From Rhypophila decipiens (Eukaryota > Ascomycota > Sordariomycetes > Sordariales > Naviculisporaceae), in assembly GCA_033297075.1 (NCBI GenBank), contig MU858401.1:1-13462 (forward strand): a DNA stretch of 13,462 nucleotides. Reading direction: 5' to 3'. Every line of letters starts with the position of its first letter. The first letter of the stretch is position 1. Shown here one piece after another: positions 1 to 8,076 of the stretch. Position numbers and translations under genes: made by a program. The notes beneath the pieces were generated by a model, which did no database searches, had not been told where the DNA came from, and saw only the letters and a list, made by a program, of their open reading frames with translations.

Positions 1-40
1 CCACTAGGCTACGGACCCCCTTTCTTCAAAAGGATGTAGA

Positions 41-67
41 ATTTCAAGTCGAACGCCGACTTGAAAT
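41..67. repeat. 11-bp perfect inverted repeat with a 5-nt loop
   Basis: ATTTCAAGTCG at 41-51 is followed, after the loop AACGC, by its exact reverse complement at 57-67. It would form a stable hairpin. It lies 95 bp from the GC-rich inverted-repeat block at 162-238, and both may belong to the end of a mobile element extending left of the window. No coding role is visible. Confidence 0.7.
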
Positions 68-161
68 CAAGGGTTATATACATATCGTGACAATACGGCA
101 GAAAGTGGTGGTGGGGTAAGTGGGTTAATCGATAAGCCATGACGCAATAAGCCCCACATTG

Positions 162-238
162 CCGAGCCGGCCAGCCGCCAGCCACTTGCCGTCACTGGCG
201 GCTTACTAGCCGGCTTAGCCAGCTGACTGGCTGGCGGA
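162..238. repeat. GC-rich block of nested inverted repeats, possible transposon edge
   Basis: CCGCCAGCCA at 175-184 is the exact reverse complement of TGGCTGGCGG at 228-237. A nested shorter pair is CCGCCAG at 175-181 with CTGGCGG at 195-201. Variants of GCCGGC, AGCCGG and AGCCAGCT recur through the block. Such stacked short repeats are common just inside the ends of fungal DNA transposons. No transposase or target-site duplication is visible here, so the element class is unknown and the assignment is inference. Confidence 0.45.
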
Positions 239-575
239 TCCAACAGTAGTGATGCTACCACGAAATGCCATTACTTCGAGTCCGTTCTCAGAGCCCAAAA
301 AGTGCCGGCCTTGCTGCCTAGAATTGCTCTCTGAAGGTGCTCCCTATGTCCCATCATAGGCAATGATTATCATTATTGTATCCTCGTCCAATCAATCACC
401 CCAGTATCCGTATAATACCACTGTAGCAAGGAGGAAGGTTCCTTGCGTTCGTTCCCTAGGGTACCATTACCCGGAACCCGCCCCCAATTACTGATTGCAA
501 AGCCCTATTCCTCTCTCCCCTTTCACGTACAACACCGCCGTATCCCGTATCCCGTATTCCTTCTTGCTGCTGTGC
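239..575. other. Intergenic, no gene seen
   Basis: No convincing reading frame on either strand. It holds small palindromes only: AATGAT-T-ATCATT at about 362-374, and a GCAAGGA/TCCTTGC stem at about 426-446. At 541-560, just past the stop of the minus-strand gene, there is a short run of CGTATCC-type direct repeats that probably lies in that gene's 3' flank. Confidence 0.5.
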
Positions 576-1064
576 TCATCCCATAACAAATGACGTAACA
601 ACCAACAACCCGATCGCCAGACTTCCCAGCGCGACCCTTCCAGACCCCGGCGGCGCAGAATTAGGAATATGCCACTGAATCCCCCTATTCTCACTACCAT
701 TGAATGCCGGATCATGTGTCAGACAAGAGGTGAAATTGTGGGCAATATCCTGTGCATGGCTGAATTTGGATCGACCTTGGGAATCTTTTTCGTTATTACT
801 GTCTCCCGGTTCGGGGATTTGGCACCATAGATAGCAGCTGTCTAGGAGCTGGACGTGGTTCGGGTAGCAGCACCGGACCATGGCGGGGTGGCTCACGTTC
901 TCGCCGCCTATCATTGCGATGTTGATGTCCTTCGGTAGGGTCGGGATGGATCTTATGTCGGGTTGGGCGTTGTAGGGGGGTCCGTCGCATTTGGGGGGGA
1001 GGAGGGAGGTTGGGATTGCCGTTGCGGGCGAGGTTGAGGTCGTGAGTGAGGTTGTGTTGGACAT
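576..1064 (-). CDS. Small six-cysteine protein with C-terminal hydrophobic anchor (hypothetical)
   Basis: An intronless 162-residue frame ending in TGA. The N-terminus is Ser/Thr-rich and has no recognisable signal peptide. The middle holds the motif MVRCCYPNHVQLLDSCYLWC (residues 62-81). Cysteines are at 26, 65, 66, 77, 81 and 114, an even number that suits disulfides. N-glycosylation sequons occur at about 3, 56, 110 and 122. The last 20 residues are hydrophobic after a Pro/Ser/Gly stretch (about 135-142), as in a GPI-anchor signal or a single membrane anchor. The ATG has A at -3, with a TATA box 117 bp upstream and a pyrimidine-rich leader. I recall similar CC-x-PN...C-x-x-WC small proteins as recurrent uncharacterised proteins in ascomycetes, but could not check this. 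No function is assigned. An extracellular face is suggested by the cysteines and sequons, which conflicts with the missing signal peptide. Confidence 0.72.
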   Translation of the reverse strand: MSNTTSLTTSTSPATAIPTSLLPPKCDGPPYNAQPDIRSIPTLPKDINIAMIGGENVSHPAMVRCCYPNHVQLLDSCYLWCQIPEPGDSNNEKDSQGRSKFSHAQDIAHNFTSCLTHDPAFNGSENRGIQWHIPNSAPPGSGRVALGSLAIGLLVVTSFVMG

Positions 1065-1180
1065 TTTGGCGGCTGGGAGGTGAAACTTGTTTGCGGTTTT
1101 CTTTGTCTTGGGGCGTCTTGAAGGAAAGGGAAAAAAAGAAAAGTGTGGCCAGAGCTGAGAAGGATAAAGGGCGAGGAGGA

Positions 1181-1186
1181 TATATA
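1181..1186 (-). promoter_or_regulatory. Probable TATA box of the six-cysteine protein gene
   Basis: TATATA on the minus strand, 117 bp upstream of the ATG at 1064. Between them the minus strand has a T/C-rich stretch (about 1121-1141), typical of leaders of expressed fungal genes. This supports transcription of the small minus-strand frame. Confidence 0.5.
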
Positions 1187-1303
1187 GTAGGTTCCAAGAG
1201 AGGTTGGGCGGTCAACGTCCAACATGTCTGGGCATTCTCAGTTGGGCATAACCGAGGCTTGGATGTACAAAGAAAGCTACAGACAAGAGTAACTACGCAG
1301 TAG

Positions 1304-2277
1304 GCAGAACCCTACATGTCGCCAAAAGTCCCAATAGGGTAGCACTAGCCACTTAGATTCAACGACCTTCCATCTCGTTGGTTCTCGCCTGTTGGCTGTT
1401 ATTAATCTTGGCCCCCAACTCGTTCACGGTCCTAAGCCCACTCTAGAAATGGGCCATTTAACACAGCTTTTCGGCCTAGATTAATCCAAACTCCAGATCA
1501 AATAGCGGTCTACAAAGTCTTTTCAATATATAGGTACTTTTCATGACATCAGAAGAGAGAGAGGTGTATTATCCCTCGGCAAGCTCGGTTGTGAGTGGGC
1601 ACTCAAATTAGGCAAGGAAACCCACTGGCACCTTTCGGCCCTTTTGATGTGCCTCGTCCAGATGGTCGGGTCCCCTACCTATATGACGATCCGTCAAATT
1701 GAACCGGTGTAGTTTCACGACATTGCCGATCTTGAACCAGACTACTACATGCGAGACATACTTGTTAAAGTTTGGTTCTGCTCTGTAGTGGGTGACACTA
1801 GGTTTCATCTGCAACGTCTGTCTCTCGTCCTTTGCAAATGACGCATTGGGATTCTTGATTTCCTGTTACTTTCTTTTTTTTTTCAACATTGAGATTCGAT
1901 ATTTCATGCAAGAGTCAACAGATTTGGAGCAATGCAAGAGACAGCAAGACCAACAATCGTACAACTCAATGTGACGGTGACCAACTCCGGCGAAACCTGC
2001 CGAAACGGGACAACGAAACGGAAAGACTTGCTTCCAGCTTCGAGCCCGATATGGTTGACCGAGGCCGAAAGACGATGCAACTCCCATAACTCAACATTCA
2101 GTTAGAGAAGCTGACGAATAGCCTCCGCTAGATGCGTCTAATGGTAATCTGCTTCTTCGGCCTTCATCTCTTCCATCAGCACACGTTTCTGTGCATTGGG
2201 GCGCCACATGATTCCAACTCACTCTGACCGGTCTTCGATGAGCTTCCTTTTGGCTTGTTGATCCTGGGAGGCTAGGA
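1304..2277. other. Intergenic, no gene seen
   Basis: About 1 kb with only short frames of up to about 73 codons that show no family motif, plausible start context or splice pattern on either strand. A poly-T tract lies at about 1871-1882. No repeat, RNA gene or regulatory cluster was recognised. Confidence 0.45.
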
Positions 2278-2818
2278 TTGGTCAAAAAGTTGCCTCTTGT
2301 CAGGCTGATGATGATGCCTGATGGCGGTGGCTTGTCTAGCGCGCCTCTTCATATCTTGACGACGCTCGCGAGTTACGGCCTCGATCAGGCGCTAGAGAGG
2401 GCGCGTGGAACAGATAGGAAGATTGCGAACAATACTCCTCAGCTCGTTGAGGCATTGGTGAGCAAATATGGTGCCCGGGATTGTGCCATCTGAATACAGG
2501 ACGGTTATGGGTGTTATTGAGACCGCGAGTGGTGCGAATAGTGAAAGGATGGACGGTGGTATCGCAGTTATGACGGACTAGTGGGCTTGGTTATCTTTGC
2601 GATTGCCCTTTGTACTCACTACTCAAAGAATCATCACATTCCCATATTGCATTGTCGATGTGACTGTTCGTTTGTTGTCCACTGCCAAGGACTCACCATT
2701 CTTCATATTGAAACAGTATGGACCTTATTCTCAAAGTTTGGTATCCACCAAGGCGCTCAAGCCTTGCCATCTGCATGAAGTTTTGTACGCTGTGATAGAT
2801 ATCTCCGTTTATGGCTGA
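2278..2818 (+). pseudogene. Possible decayed protein-coding stretch, family unknown
   Basis: One plus frame is open from 2278 to 2493 (71 codons, including a hydrophilic stretch around TDRKIANNTPQLVEALVSKY). A second frame is open from 2468 to 2818 except for one TAG at 2579-2581. Together they cover about 540 bp with one frame change and one stop, as expected of an old gene remnant. No intron of normal length reconciles the frames: the only GTGAGC...TACAG pair (2458-2499) is 42 nt and leads straight into a stop. The family is not recognised. Chance open frames in moderately GC-rich DNA are a serious alternative. Confidence 0.22.
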
Positions 2819-3676
2819 GCCGGGAATGAAGATGTACAAAGGCTTGGGGGCTTTGAGAGTAGTGTCATATATGCAATGCGTTGAATGAGATCTCCCTGGT
2901 TCTTACATGGCCCCCTTGGCATGGGCTACCAAGTTCATGATTGTGATCCACCTAGAACTTCTCTGGCTTATAAAGACTGCAAGAAAGCGCGGTCATGCTG
3001 CCAACAACCGCAACCCATGTGACTGACGGATCGAGTTGTGTTCTGCAGGAGAATCACTGCAGCCAACGCTCACCTCAACCAACCAATGAGCAGGCTCCCC
3101 TTCTGCACTTACAAGTCATATACGTGCGCCAATGGAAATTTTCGGAGTAAGGTTTACCCTGTTTGTTTCTTTGGATACTCTTCTGCCGGGAGGGGAGGAA
3201 CACCAAGTACCAATGTCACTTACATCGCCTGGTAGTTTACCTTTTTTCCTCGACCAATTAAAAATTTGCCGAGTATCCGACTGCTCGCCGGCTTTTCCCA
3301 TTAGGTCGGACCTCGTTGACATTTGTGTATCAACTTTTCAAGTCTAGCATCACATACATGACTGAGGAATGAGAATTGCGTAACTTTTGAACGGCAGAGA
3401 TCGGTGATGGTGGAAAGTGAGAGTCTTGTGCTTTTATACTACCTACCTAGACGAGTTACCCATTATTCCTTCTGTTAATATATTTCAACGGCTGTTGGGA
3501 CCCGAACCGGTAGTTGGAATCGGGCATATATTACAGTTATATTAAGTCACATCGGGTGATGCAGCGACCTGGCTTGGGCCGCTGTCATTACCAACACAAG
3601 ATCTCCTTGGCCGTCCAAGAACAGCTTGGGAACATCTGTCTCCATATCCAATAAACACTGTTCTGTTCTGTCCTAG
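2819..3676. other. Intergenic, no gene seen
   Basis: Contains a TATAAA (about 2969) without a credible downstream gene, and short overlapping frames on both strands (65-71 codons) around 3038-3347 with no recognisable motif. Nothing else supported. Confidence 0.4.
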
Positions 3677-4023
3677 TCCGAGTCCTCCCAGAGCAGATGG
3701 TCACATTTCACCCGGGTCACGCTATGTCCGGCTTGGGTTGCTTCCGATGCCGGGCATACTGTATCTGCGGCAGCTGTGCTTGACGCTTTGGTTCCTCGTT
3801 GGAGCCTATGAGAAGCGGTCGCGGCTGCTGCCGTTCTCGGGCCCTCGCTTATCGCGGAGCTGGCCGTGAAAGCCATGTGGCTGATAGTAGACGGCGATAC
3901 GCAGCGTTGCATCAACTGGGAGTCTGGGCCGTGATGACGGTTCGAGCCAAGTGCGATGGGTACAGCCGCTACTGCCAGGTCTCGGACGGGCAGTGCTTTG
4001 GGACGACGAGGAGGGTTGACTGA
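3677..4023 (+). pseudogene. Possible remnant of a small cysteine-rich secreted protein gene
   Basis: A plus frame (3677-3931) reads an alanine-rich hydrophobic stretch (AVAAAAVLGPSLIAELAVKA) and then the block RCINWESGP. It contains a TGA at 3809-3811 and ends in two stops. The frame one base over carries on immediately with KCDGYSRYCQVSDGQCFG (about 3949-4002) and stops at 4021-4023. Short C-x-NWESG and KCxGxSxYCxVxxGxC blocks side by side look like parts of one small secreted cysteine-rich protein broken by a nonsense change and a frameshift. The blocks overlap too closely for an intron. The family resemblance is my impression only, and the biochemical role is unknown. It could be chance. 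Confidence 0.25.
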
Positions 4024-4244
4024 GACTTACAAAGAGTCGAGGTCGCATCCCTAACCGAGGGCTGAGTCAATTACATATGTAGGGCCTCTGACCAATCAGC
4101 CCATTCGGCTTACAAGCGGACATGGATTTATTTCTTGTGTCCTCGCTGAATTAACATTGGATAGTGCTACCCAAGCACATGGTGAAAGGTGTGCGAGGTG
4201 TGTTCCTGGATATCACTTCACGGTTTCAGCCGAACTTTTATTGA

Positions 4245-4362
4245 GTGGTATTTTCTCGTGAGCTTTGACTGAAGCGGAGTCAGGCACGACTCGACTGCTC
4301 GCTGACTACCACGCCGGGCGGGCTTTTTTGCTGCCAGTTCGTGGCGTAAGGGAAAATACCAC
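4245..4362. repeat. 118-bp unit bounded by 11-bp perfect inverted repeats
   Basis: GTGGTATTTTC at 4245-4255 is the exact reverse complement of GAAAATACCAC at 4352-4362. The inner sequence is rich in GACTC/GAGTC-like and GCTGAC words. Size and layout resemble a small fold-back or MITE-like element, but no clear target-site duplication flanks it and no second copy is visible in the window. Confidence 0.4.
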
Positions 4363-4915
4363 CTCACCCCCCTTTCTTTCCCGACCAAAGAACCCGCGTG
4401 ACCTCACTATCTGACCTGTTTGGGTCTAGAGCACGTAGAGTCGAGAAAGCGGAAGGTGTGGCTTGCAAAGTTGCGACATCAACCTTGGCTGATGTGCTCA
4501 ATTGTCGACAGGTCACAATTCGTTGCCCTCCTTGCCGTCTTCAAGTCTGTTCCCCTCCTTTTCTCGGTCAAGACCTCGCACCTTCTGTCTTTGAGGCTGT
4601 AGCTGTGCTCAAAGCGGAAAGCGTTTCTGGGACCTGCAGGCTGCACCGCTGCACTCTGCAGGCTTATATTACCTTCCCCAGTCCATATCGCACTTTTGAC
4701 AGTTGAGGTTGGTGACACTCCATCGGCACCCCATAGGGCAGGCAGGGGACTCCACCGTTGAGGAAGGATTGACGGCGGATTGACTGGTCGAACCAGGATT
4801 TCCAGGCAGACTCGACGCTAGAACCACGAGGGAACCACCGTCCCATCTTCTTGCATGGAGCACCCCTGACACCAAACTTGACAACTTCATAACTGTTCAA
4901 AGTTCAAAGTCCTCA
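4363..4915. other. Intergenic, no gene seen
   Basis: The longest open frame (102 codons, plus strand, ending at 4706) has only a GTG at its start, which is not a normal fungal start, and shows no family motif. Minus-strand frames of 73-79 codons overlap it and are equally featureless. No RNA gene recognised. Confidence 0.4.
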
Positions 4916-5789
4916 ATGAGCCCATTCTCATTCTCTACTCTCCCCTCCCCATCCTCATCCTCGAGTGCGACCCCGCGTTGGATTGCCGAGAAACTTGGCG
5001 TTTTCGAGTCGTAGCTGCAGCTTCTCAATAGTCTGTACAACATGGAGGGCGCCGTCTTTTCCTCTCCCGCGCTGGAGGCGCTGGACCCCCTCTCAGTACC
5101 ACCTCTCAGAATCTGCCTCTAACCCGTTGACACACAAAACCCACATCCGATGACATCGCGCATCTGCAGCCCGAGGCGTGCCGATCGACGCCATAATACC
5201 ACGAACGTCTATAAGCGAGCCCACTAACGGCATTGTATTGTATCTACTTGACCGCAAACGGCCGTAGCTCATCACATCACTCTTCAACGTCCCCCTTCTT
5301 ACATATTCGTCCTCGGCGGCTACGACCCCAATCAGACACTTCACGTCTGTCGCTGGCAATATTTCATGATCGGTGTTCGATCCAGACGGTGAGTGTATCG
5401 AGTCTGTCCAGTTCCTTCGTCCAGACCTTGCGACTTGGAGACTAGCTGACCCAACGTCTACCTAGACTACTGCTAGTACAGTGTTAGCTGCATATCAGGC
5501 CCAGTGAACCCCCAAGACCAGCTCCATCTCAACCCATGGGCTCGGAGATCCTTGGTCTGACTACCTGTCAGAAAGGAGCCCACCCCCTCTCCGAGAAGGT
5601 GCGCCGGGATACGGCGTGGACTGTGGCGATGTCTGCTCCACTACTACCTGGGCCAGCGTCAACTCGAGTCCCCATGACACCCACTTTGGACACCTTCTGA
5701 GCATGTGTTTGAGTCAACCATCAGGCGACAACGCCAATATCACACGCTTCTACCCGCCCCAGCGCTCCCAGAGTCCCCGGGGTGAGGAC
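4916..5789 (+). pseudogene. Possible decayed gene, faint RWD-like N-terminal part
   Basis: A plus frame starts with ATG at 4916 (MSPFSFSTLPSPSSSSSATP) and reads through a TAG about 32 codons in, into LQLLNSLYNMEGAVFSSPAL, then meets a TAA. Both stops are one C-to-T change from Gln codons (CAG, CAA). Later the same frame reads SYIFVLGGYDPNQTLHV (about 5297-5347). The frame one base over continues with FDPDGECIESVQFLRPDLAT (from about 5376) and, after two more stops, is open from 5508 to 5789. The LQLLNSLY...EG segment loosely resembles the start of RWD domains, a weak impression. Several stops and at least one frameshift argue against a live gene. An intron using GTGAGT at about 5389 was considered but did not restore a frame. 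An 88-codon minus frame (5093-5359) overlaps. Confidence 0.28.
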
Positions 5790-6074
5790 TAGCTTACACC
5801 GATAACCACCATGACGGGAGGATTTAACCCCCTTCTCCCCGGATGCGGCTTAGTAAATGAGGCGGCGAGCCCATCTTGACACTCAAAGGGGAAAGGCGAG
5901 CTCAACTATCAAGTTTCTTCTGCAGCTCTCCAGCCCAAGTCCCACCCACATGGTTGACGGAGGTGGGTTGGATGGGGCCGTCTTCTCCGAGAAAACAGGA
6001 GACGACTGTGCCCGACTTACGTCCGTCTTGTCCCGGCCGAGCAAAGCCTTTGCCATCGACCGGCAGGGGATAGC
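5790..6074. other. Distal upstream region of the peptidase gene, no gene seen
   Basis: No gene recognised. Two overlapping plus frames (5857-6099 and 5876-6073) show no motif, have no splice support, and end at or just before the GATA cluster of the peptidase promoter. They are probably chance frames in upstream DNA. Confidence 0.35.
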
Positions 6075-6292
6075 TTATCTGGCCGAACTTTCTAGATAAA
6101 AGGAGGATGTTATCCCAACCATGGCCCCTATCTGTGCGATCTCATCCATCTCATCGATAGACTCCAAGCTACAATTGGCCCCAGCGGTGAAGACCTTTTG
6201 TTTATCTAGCCCCTATCTATGCTATCTCCTCCATCTCGTCTATAAACTCCAAGCTACAGTTGGCCCCAGCGGTGAAGAGCTTTTATTTATCA
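6075..6292. promoter_or_regulatory. Cluster of eight HGATAR (GATA-factor) sites
   Basis: Matches to HGATAR on either strand start at 6075 (TTATCT), 6094 (AGATAA), 6128 (CTATCT), 6155 (CGATAG), 6202 (TTATCT), 6213 (CTATCT), 6222 (CTATCT) and 6287 (TTATCA). With equal base frequencies about 0.6 would be expected in 218 bp. HGATAR is the known binding motif of AreA/NIT2-type GATA factors, which relieve nitrogen repression of secreted proteases in ascomycetes. The cluster ends just before the TATA box of the glutamic peptidase gene, so nitrogen control of that gene is a reasonable inference. Other GATA factors (iron or light response) are alternatives. Confidence 0.5.
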
Positions 6293-6293
6293 A
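6124..6293. repeat. 85-bp tandem duplication in the peptidase promoter
   Basis: Two head-to-tail copies, 6124-6208 and 6209-6293, both begin GCCCCTATCT and share CTCCAAGCTACA and TTGGCCCCAGCGGTGAAGA. A third GCCCC begins at 6294, giving a period of exactly 85. The copies differ at scattered positions, so the event is not recent. Each unit carries three GATA-type sites. The first also has an inverted CCAAT (ATTGG), changed to GTTGG in the second. The unit is not a multiple of three, which argues against its being coding even though one frame happens to stay open across it. Confidence 0.85.
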
Positions 6294-6309
6294 GCCCCTT
6301 ATTCTGGGA

Positions 6310-6316
6310 TATATAA
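6310..6316 (+). promoter_or_regulatory. TATA box of the glutamic peptidase gene
   Basis: TATATAA lies 132 bp upstream of the ATG at 6448. A pyrimidine-rich run (about 6328-6355) follows, as in many fungal promoters near the transcription start. The spacing implies a 5' leader of roughly 90-100 nt. Confidence 0.6.
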
Positions 6317-6447
6317 CCCTGCCTTGGTCTTCTTTTTCTTCCTCTTTCCCTTCTGCAAGCACAGGGCCGTCCTTCCTGAGCTTACTGCTGGTGAGACTCA
6401 TCGTGCTCTTCCCGACACCCCCAGAGATCACTGCCAAATCAAACATC

Positions 6448-7606
6448 ATGAAGCTCCTCAACACGCTTCTTCTCATTTTCTCTCTCCTTCTCGCTCCAGT
6501 TCTGGCCGAGCTGCACTTCACCGTCGAGGCCACACAAGATGGAGTCCCAATCCCGGCGTCAGAGATCAAGCTCGAGCCCTTTGAGCCAGGAACGCTGGGC
6601 GACAAGAACCAGAACTCATCCTCCACCGCCCGAGTCAGGGGCTCACGGAGGTTGACACGCAGATCGAATACCCAAGCCAACAGCAACAACTGGTGCGGCC
6701 CTGTCAAGCACACTGCGTCTTCTCCTTCGACTAGCCTGGTCAAGCTCGTCCACGGCGAGTTTGTTCATCCTGCTTGCACCAAGCGGACTGGTACCGCTTC
6801 TTCTTATCCCCAAGCTGCCGCCTTCTGGGTTGGTATCGACGGTGATGCTGTCACTTCTGCCCTCTTTCAAGCGGGGACGGTATGCAAGGTATGTTTTGCC
6901 GCATGATACTTACGACCAAAAGTGAGCTTTTTCAAGGCTGACAATCTGATTTACAGTTTGACACTAGCACTAGCACTGTCGTGTATGTTGGCCTTTAAGC
7001 CTTTTGCTGGCTCGTTCTTTACCCCTGAAACATAAACATGAGACTAACTTGCCTGGCCCACTCGTCAGAAACCAAGTATGGTGGCAATGGGTACCCTCGT
7101 CGGCCTACTTTATCTCTTCCATGACACGTAAGTTGGACGTTCGAATCTCAACTGGAAAATGCTTTCGCAACCAGAGGCTGACAGGCTTCAAACAATAGTC
7201 CAGGCAGGCGACTATATGGAGATCATCGTCAACACAACCTCGTCCACAGCCGGCAGAGTGTAAGTCTTGTCCTCCTGAAAACATCTAAACAAGTTGAAAC
7301 CACGAAACTAACAACCCTGCCACCAGAACCATTAACAACTTGACGCGAGGCCAAGCTTACACCATGGGCATCACTAACGGTCCTGCCCTGGCGAGAGTAG
7401 ACGCCGAGTGGATCGTTGAGCGGCCCACCTACGGCGGCACCCTAGCTGGCTTTGCCAGGTTCGGTGATCTCTGGTTCGACAATGCCTACGGTAAGACCGT
7501 GGGCGGCGCGAACCTGGGCATCCTGGGCTCAAAGCAGTACCAGATACCCAGCCTCTGCTCGAGCCTCGAGTATGACGATGCCACTACTGAGGCGTGGGCT
7601 CTCTGA
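6448..7606 (+). CDS. Secreted glutamic peptidase (eqolisin, peptidase family G1), 5 exons
   Basis: Acid endopeptidase of the aspergillopepsin II / scytalidoglutamic peptidase family (MEROPS G1, formerly peptidase A4), acting outside the cell. Exons by splice signals: 6448-6888, 6957-6982, 7069-7127, 7199-7259, 7327-7606. This gives 867 nt, 288 residues plus TGA, near the family length (about 260-280). Introns are 67-86 nt with GTATGT or GTAAGT donors and CTGAC or CTAAC branch sites. Residues 1-20 are a signal peptide ending in VLA. A propeptide follows, with a basic site (LTRRS, about 69-73) before the mature chain, whose start NNWCGPV is family-typical. WVGIDGD is at 127-133. ALFQAG contains Q141, the expected catalytic Gln. 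VWWQWVP spans the exon 2/3 region, and AEWIVE (222-227) carries the catalytic Glu: E227 by spacing to Q141, or E223. The family's usual acidic residue after this motif is Arg here. The start is chosen for the signal peptide, A at -3 and the TATA box. A GTATGC donor at 6880 is possible for intron 1 but breaks the frame. Confidence 0.93.
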
Positions 7607-8076
7607 TTGCCTACCCCTAGGCTGGTGGGCTTGTATGATATCTCTTTTCTTCCTTTTGGGCTGGAGTTTGGTTCTCTTAATTGGCGCACATCTCAGGTAA
7701 CACTGCTTTATTTCAGTGACTGCAGGAATACCAGGTTGGGCGTGCTGGATTTCTATCTATGCCATGCCACTACGGGCATTTAGGTCAGGGGTCAGGATCA
7801 GGATCAAGCTGTCTCGGCGTCTTAATAGCTGTTAGTATTAACTAATTATAAGCTATACTGGTAATACAAGACACTTGTCTATTGGTCCATACAGAGTACC
7901 GGACTTGAGAGTCAAACTTTTCATTGTACAATCGTACGAGACAAGGTGACAGATAATTTCAGGAGCACGGCGTCATGAACATGCCAATATCAAGATCAAG
8001 AGGGTGCTTAATATTCAGGCACCAATACTCTCGTATCCAGGAACTGGTCCTTTTGTAGATAGGTACTCCGGATATT
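7607..8076. other. 3' flank of the peptidase gene, no gene seen
   Basis: Holds the presumed 3' UTR of the peptidase gene. There is a short direct-repeat run at about 7782-7805 (GGTCAGG, then GATCAGGATCA) and an AT-rich stretch at 7825-7870. No reading frame of note. The minisatellite starts at its end. Confidence 0.45.

Noticed and set aside
3724..3783. 19-codon frame with five cysteines (CFRCRAYCICGSC), metallothionein-like at first sight
   Set aside because: Too short and too rich in bulky residues for a fungal metallothionein. There is no promoter evidence, and it lies inside the candidate gene relic in another frame.
4398..4706. 102-codon plus-strand frame
   Set aside because: It opens with GTG, which is not a usual fungal start. 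No domain, signal peptide or splice support.
4745..4815. Minus-strand GGTTCGACC resembling a tRNA T-arm
   Set aside because: The loop is too short for a T-loop and no acceptor, D or anticodon stems can be built around it.
6121..6447. In-frame upstream ATG that would add 109 residues to the glutamic peptidase
   Set aside because: The extension runs through the 85-bp duplication (not a multiple of three) and the TATA box, and would bury the clear signal peptide beginning at 6448. The open frame is a coincidence.
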